Assembly: GCA_038521345.1 (NCBI GenBank)
Contig: JBCBKU010000018.1
Coordinates: 1 to 61,886 of the forward strand
Direction: 5' to 3'
Length of the DNA stretch: 61,886 bases
DNA from: JBCBKU01 sp038521345
Lineage (GTDB): Bacteria > Pseudomonadota > Alphaproteobacteria > Rhodobacterales > Rhodobacteraceae
Every line of letters begins with the position of its first letter. Within the stretch, counting starts at the first letter, position 1. Of the stretch, positions 59,455 to 61,886 are shown one piece after another. Under the pieces are notes generated by a model. That model made no database searches. It saw nothing but the letters and a program-made list of their open reading frames with translations, and had not been told where the DNA came from. The position numbers and the translations under genes are program-made.

Positions 59455-61191
59455 CTAGTTCCAGCAGCTGACAAGCACCGTCATATCGGCTGCACGGATG
59501 CGCAGATCTTCGGGGGCAATCGGTCCTGTGGCATTTGGCTGAACTGGGTCGATGCCCGATTCTGCAAGGAATGCCGCGATCGTTCCCGCATCGACTGCGA
59601 AGGCCACGTCCGGGGGAAGGTTGCGCCCGGTGTTAGAGTCTCGCGGCAAGAGCATTCCGACAACGGCGCCGGCTTCGTCAAGAACAGGGCCGCCTGCGTC
59701 GCCGTCCTCGGCTGGAAGAGAAAGGCGCTTGAGATCGCTCTGCCCCTGCAGACCTTCCAAGTCTGCCAATCGCCCGAATGTCACGGACGGCGCCCCTAGT
59801 AGCCCTTCGAAGGAGTACCCGGCGACGGCAATATCGGATTGTAGCCGAGGCTGCGCTGCAGATAGCCTCGCGACTTCGATCGGAACTTGCGGTGTCGTCG
59901 GGCGCAACAGGACCAGCCCCGAGCCACTGTCCTCCGCTGCGACGCGGGCGTCCACGTCACGGTCCAGCGTTATGCGACCGCATCCGCGGACGGCCGCACG
60001 CGTCGTCAGAACCGCACCATCCCCGCCAACGAAGAAACCGCTGCGCGACCTGTCAGGCGTTCGTATCTCAAGGCCCGCCAGCAGGTCGATGCGCTGCTCG
60101 GTTACGTCTTGGCCCGCGTCATCGGGTAAGAACGCCGCGCTTGCCGACGCAAAACTGCTGCGCATTTCCTGAAGTGCTAGATCACGGCGCCGATCATCGC
60201 CTGTCGGCCAGACCAAAGCAAAGCCCTTGATTGCTGAGCCCGAGATTTCGGCAAAGGCGAAACTTACTCGCTCGTCATTGCGTCCTTCGATGGTGAACGC
60301 GCGCGCACCGATCTCTCGCGGTCCGTCGAGCGGCATGATCTCCAGACTTTGGAGTATGTCATAAAGGCCCGTCAATTCGGTCTGGCCGCCGCCTTGAGAG
60401 ATCAGGAGAGCCAGAGGACCCCCATCCGTCTCGGATGCATAGCGGGCAAAGGGCGCGGCGTAGCCGTCAAAGCGGACCATCGCACGCGGCAGGGTGATTT
60501 CGATGCCTGCTTCGGCGTCGATTACCAGACCGAGCCCAAGCGAGGCATAGAAGTCTTGATACGCGGTCATCAGACTAAGCCGTTGGGCGGTCGAAAGCAC
60601 CCCGCTGGGTTGGAAGCCGTTGGCGGTTTGCCATTGCGCCATGGACCCGCGCGTGCCCGGGCCGAAGAGGCCGTCGATTATGCCGGAATAGAACCCTTCC
60701 CACTGCAATGCGCGCTGCAAGTCGCGCCGCTCTTCCCGCGTCAGGCTCCGTTCGCTTGCGCGCGATTGTGCGATGCTCTCCTCGGCCGGTTGCGGCTCAG
60801 CCGGTGGCGCAGCAACCTCAACCGCCGCGCCGGCTGGCGCTTCTGGAGCGGTGGTTTGGCGGACGCCTCCGACCGGCCAGAACTGCTGACGGAACGCGGC
60901 GCCGTCTGAGAGGTAACTGTCGCCAGGGATCGCCCGCTGTGATCTAAGCCGTGCGAGTTCCTGAAGCGCTTCGGTCCGTGTATAGGGGCCAAGAGCGATA
61001 CCGTACCAACGGCCAGCGAGACGGAACCCTGCCACATTGTCGAAGCTGCGCGCATAGAACCGGGCTCGTGCCTCGGCACCGGCGAGGCTTTGCTGCGCCT
61101 CGATCTGAAGCCAGACAAGGTCCTGCGTCTGCGCGCGCGGAGCGCCCGACAGGCCGAGGAACAGCAGTGCCGCAAGCAGAAATCGTACCAT
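59455..61191 (-). CDS. SPOR/peptidoglycan-binding protein with an inactive trypsin-like domain
   Basis: This secreted protein of 578 residues has a signal peptide (MVRFLLAALLFLGLSGAPRA). Residues ~25-100 are a SPOR-like repeat (WLQIEAQQSLAGAEARA, GIALGPYTRTEALQEL). Residues ~150-210 are a PG_binding_1 domain (LQRALQWEGFYSGIIDGLFG). A trypsin-like beta barrel fills the C-terminal half. The catalytic Ser is lost: GDSGGP has become GDAGGP with Ala499 (GCA at 59695-59697). The usual Ala-His-Cys/Val step reads TTRAAV, so the His is lost too. I infer a cell-wall-associated pseudoprotease. It is divergent from glyQ. Confidence 0.85.
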   Translation of the reverse strand: MVRFLLAALLFLGLSGAPRAQTQDLVWLQIEAQQSLAGAEARARFYARSFDNVAGFRLAGRWYGIALGPYTRTEALQELARLRSQRAIPGDSYLSDGAAFRQQFWPVGGVRQTTAPEAPAGAAVEVAAPPAEPQPAEESIAQSRASERSLTREERRDLQRALQWEGFYSGIIDGLFGPGTRGSMAQWQTANGFQPSGVLSTAQRLSLMTAYQDFYASLGLGLVIDAEAGIEITLPRAMVRFDGYAAPFARYASETDGGPLALLISQGGGQTELTGLYDILQSLEIMPLDGPREIGARAFTIEGRNDERVSFAFAEISGSAIKGFALVWPTGDDRRRDLALQEMRSSFASASAAFLPDDAGQDVTEQRIDLLAGLEIRTPDRSRSGFFVGGDGAVLTTRAAVRGCGRITLDRDVDARVAAEDSGSGLVLLRPTTPQVPIEVARLSAAQPRLQSDIAVAGYSFEGLLGAPSVTFGRLADLEGLQGQSDLKRLSLPAEDGDAGGPVLDEAGAVVGMLLPRDSNTGRNLPPDVAFAVDAGTIAAFLAESGIDPVQPNATGPIAPEDLRIRAADMTVLVSCWN

Positions 61192-61359
61192 CGGGCCCCC
61201 AACTCGATCCCAGTATCGAACAACAGATTTACCGTGCCCGTACCCAGGCGGACCCTACCAGAGCGGCCGGGCGTTGCACCCGATTATTGCAGCGCGGCGA
61301 ATTGACCCCTGCCGGGCTGTTGCCTATTGAGAACGCGTTTTGCCAGGGCCCGTCCAAAG

Positions 61360-61886
61360 ATGACCTTATCGCGACCGACCTCTTTTCAGGATGTCATGCT
61401 GCGCCTGCAGACCTACTGGGCGGCCCATGGCTGTGCGATCCTGCAGCCCTACGACATGGAAGTAGGTGCGGGGACCTTTCATCCCGCTACCACGCTTCGG
61501 GCACTCGGATCGCGGCCTTGGGCGGCGGCATTTGTTCAGCCGTCGCGGCGACCCACCGATGGACGTTATGGCGAAAACCCAAACCGACTTCAGCATTACT
61601 ATCAGTTTCAGGTCATTATGAAGCCGTCGCCGCCGGACTTTCAGCAGCTTTATCTGGGCTCGCTGGAAGCGATCGGAATCGACGCATCAATCCACGACAT
61701 CCGGTTTGTGGAAGACGATTGGGAAAGCCCGACCCTTGGCGCATGGGGGCTAGGATGGGAAGTCTGGTGTGATGGGATGGAAGTCAGCCAGTACACCTAC
61801 TTCCAGCAGGTGGGGGGGCACGATTGTCGCCCGGTCTCCGGGGAACTGACCTACGGTCTCGAACGGCTTGCAATGTATGTTCTCGG
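61360..61886 (+). CDS. glyQ: Glycine-tRNA ligase alpha subunit, 5' part
   Basis: The frame is open to the window edge with no stop (175 complete codons). MTLSRPTSFQDVMLRLQTYW, GCAILQPYDMEVGAGTFHP, FVQPSRRPTDGRYGENPNRL and FVEDDWESPTLGAWGLGWEVW are the family's most conserved blocks, so the identity is secure. About 300 residues are expected, so a little more than half is here. glyS should follow to the right. The 168 bp between it and the divergent protease-like gene contain no evident element. Confidence 0.97.
   Translation, partial: MTLSRPTSFQDVMLRLQTYWAAHGCAILQPYDMEVGAGTFHPATTLRALGSRPWAAAFVQPSRRPTDGRYGENPNRLQHYYQFQVIMKPSPPDFQQLYLGSLEAIGIDASIHDIRFVEDDWESPTLGAWGLGWEVWCDGMEVSQYTYFQQVGGHDCRPVSGELTYGLERLAMYVL

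Overview
The window is a 62-kb chromosomal segment of a GC-rich alphaproteobacterium, most likely a member of the Rhodobacterales (Roseobacter/Paracoccus relatives). The gene content and order point there: secG-pyrG, hflK-hflC-DUF2065-degP, a SAM-II riboswitch in front of metZ, a direct-repeat LexA box (GTTC-N7-GTTC), and a divergent pair of purA with a small Rhodobacterales-type membrane protein. I see no tRNA or rRNA gene, CRISPR array, transposase or phage module. A run of 97 N (9120-9216) interrupts one gene, and the last gene (glyQ) runs off the right edge.

Region 1 (1-1.3 kb) holds a DksA/TraR zinc-finger gene behind an FNR-like box. It is bracketed by an intact prolyl-hydroxylase-like 2-oxoglutarate oxygenase gene and by an 86-bp remnant of a second copy of that gene. 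Region 2 (1.3-18.4 kb) is an exopolysaccharide locus. It supplies nucleotide sugars (galE, manC, ugd), glycosyltransferases (a WecG/TagA type, three GT2, one GT4), a Wzy-like polymerase, a Wzx-like flippase, a fused exosortase-EpsI protein, a carbohydrate sulfotransferase, a short-chain epimerase and a Gfo/Idh/MocA dehydrogenase. Together these could build, sulfate, export and anchor a surface polysaccharide. Region 3 (18.4-25 kb) has a LysR regulator, a DegT/StrS aminotransferase and a polar amino-acid ABC transporter whose operon ends in a stand-alone class I glutamine amidotransferase.

Region 4 (25-43 kb) is mainly core metabolism and envelope quality control: a PhnD-like/TerB-like pair, small secreted proteins, pyrG, secG, purA, a 749-residue acidic low-complexity protein, thiN, sdaA, rpiA, gor and hflK-hflC-DUF2065-degP. 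Region 5 (43-53 kb) has a Stf0-type sulfotransferase, an orphan DnaE2 C-terminal OB-fold under a perfect SOS box, a ferredoxin with an FG-GAP-like secreted protein, purD, a GRDP-like membrane protein, xseA, an orphan FdsB-type formate dehydrogenase flavoprotein, ftsY and an intracellular septation protein. Region 6 (53-61.9 kb) has a GST, a SAM-II-controlled metZ-GNAT-amidotransferase operon, folE2, trkH, a SPOR/peptidoglycan-binding protein with an inactivated trypsin-like domain, and the 5' part of glyQ.

The items I consider most worth follow-up are: (i) the LexA-box-driven, apparently leaderless DnaE2 tail, which looks like the scar of a collapsed imuA-imuB-dnaE2 cassette or a repurposed SOS OB-fold; (ii) the pseudoprotease; (iii) the dksA gene between duplicated oxygenase ends; (iv) the exosortase/sulfotransferase polysaccharide locus with a possible sigma-54 promoter; (v) a Shine-Dalgarno-sequestering hairpin before the Gfo/Idh gene; and (vi) the conserved-ended acidic protein. 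No computation was possible. Family names rest on motifs and recall, and start codons were picked by eye from Shine-Dalgarno spacing.
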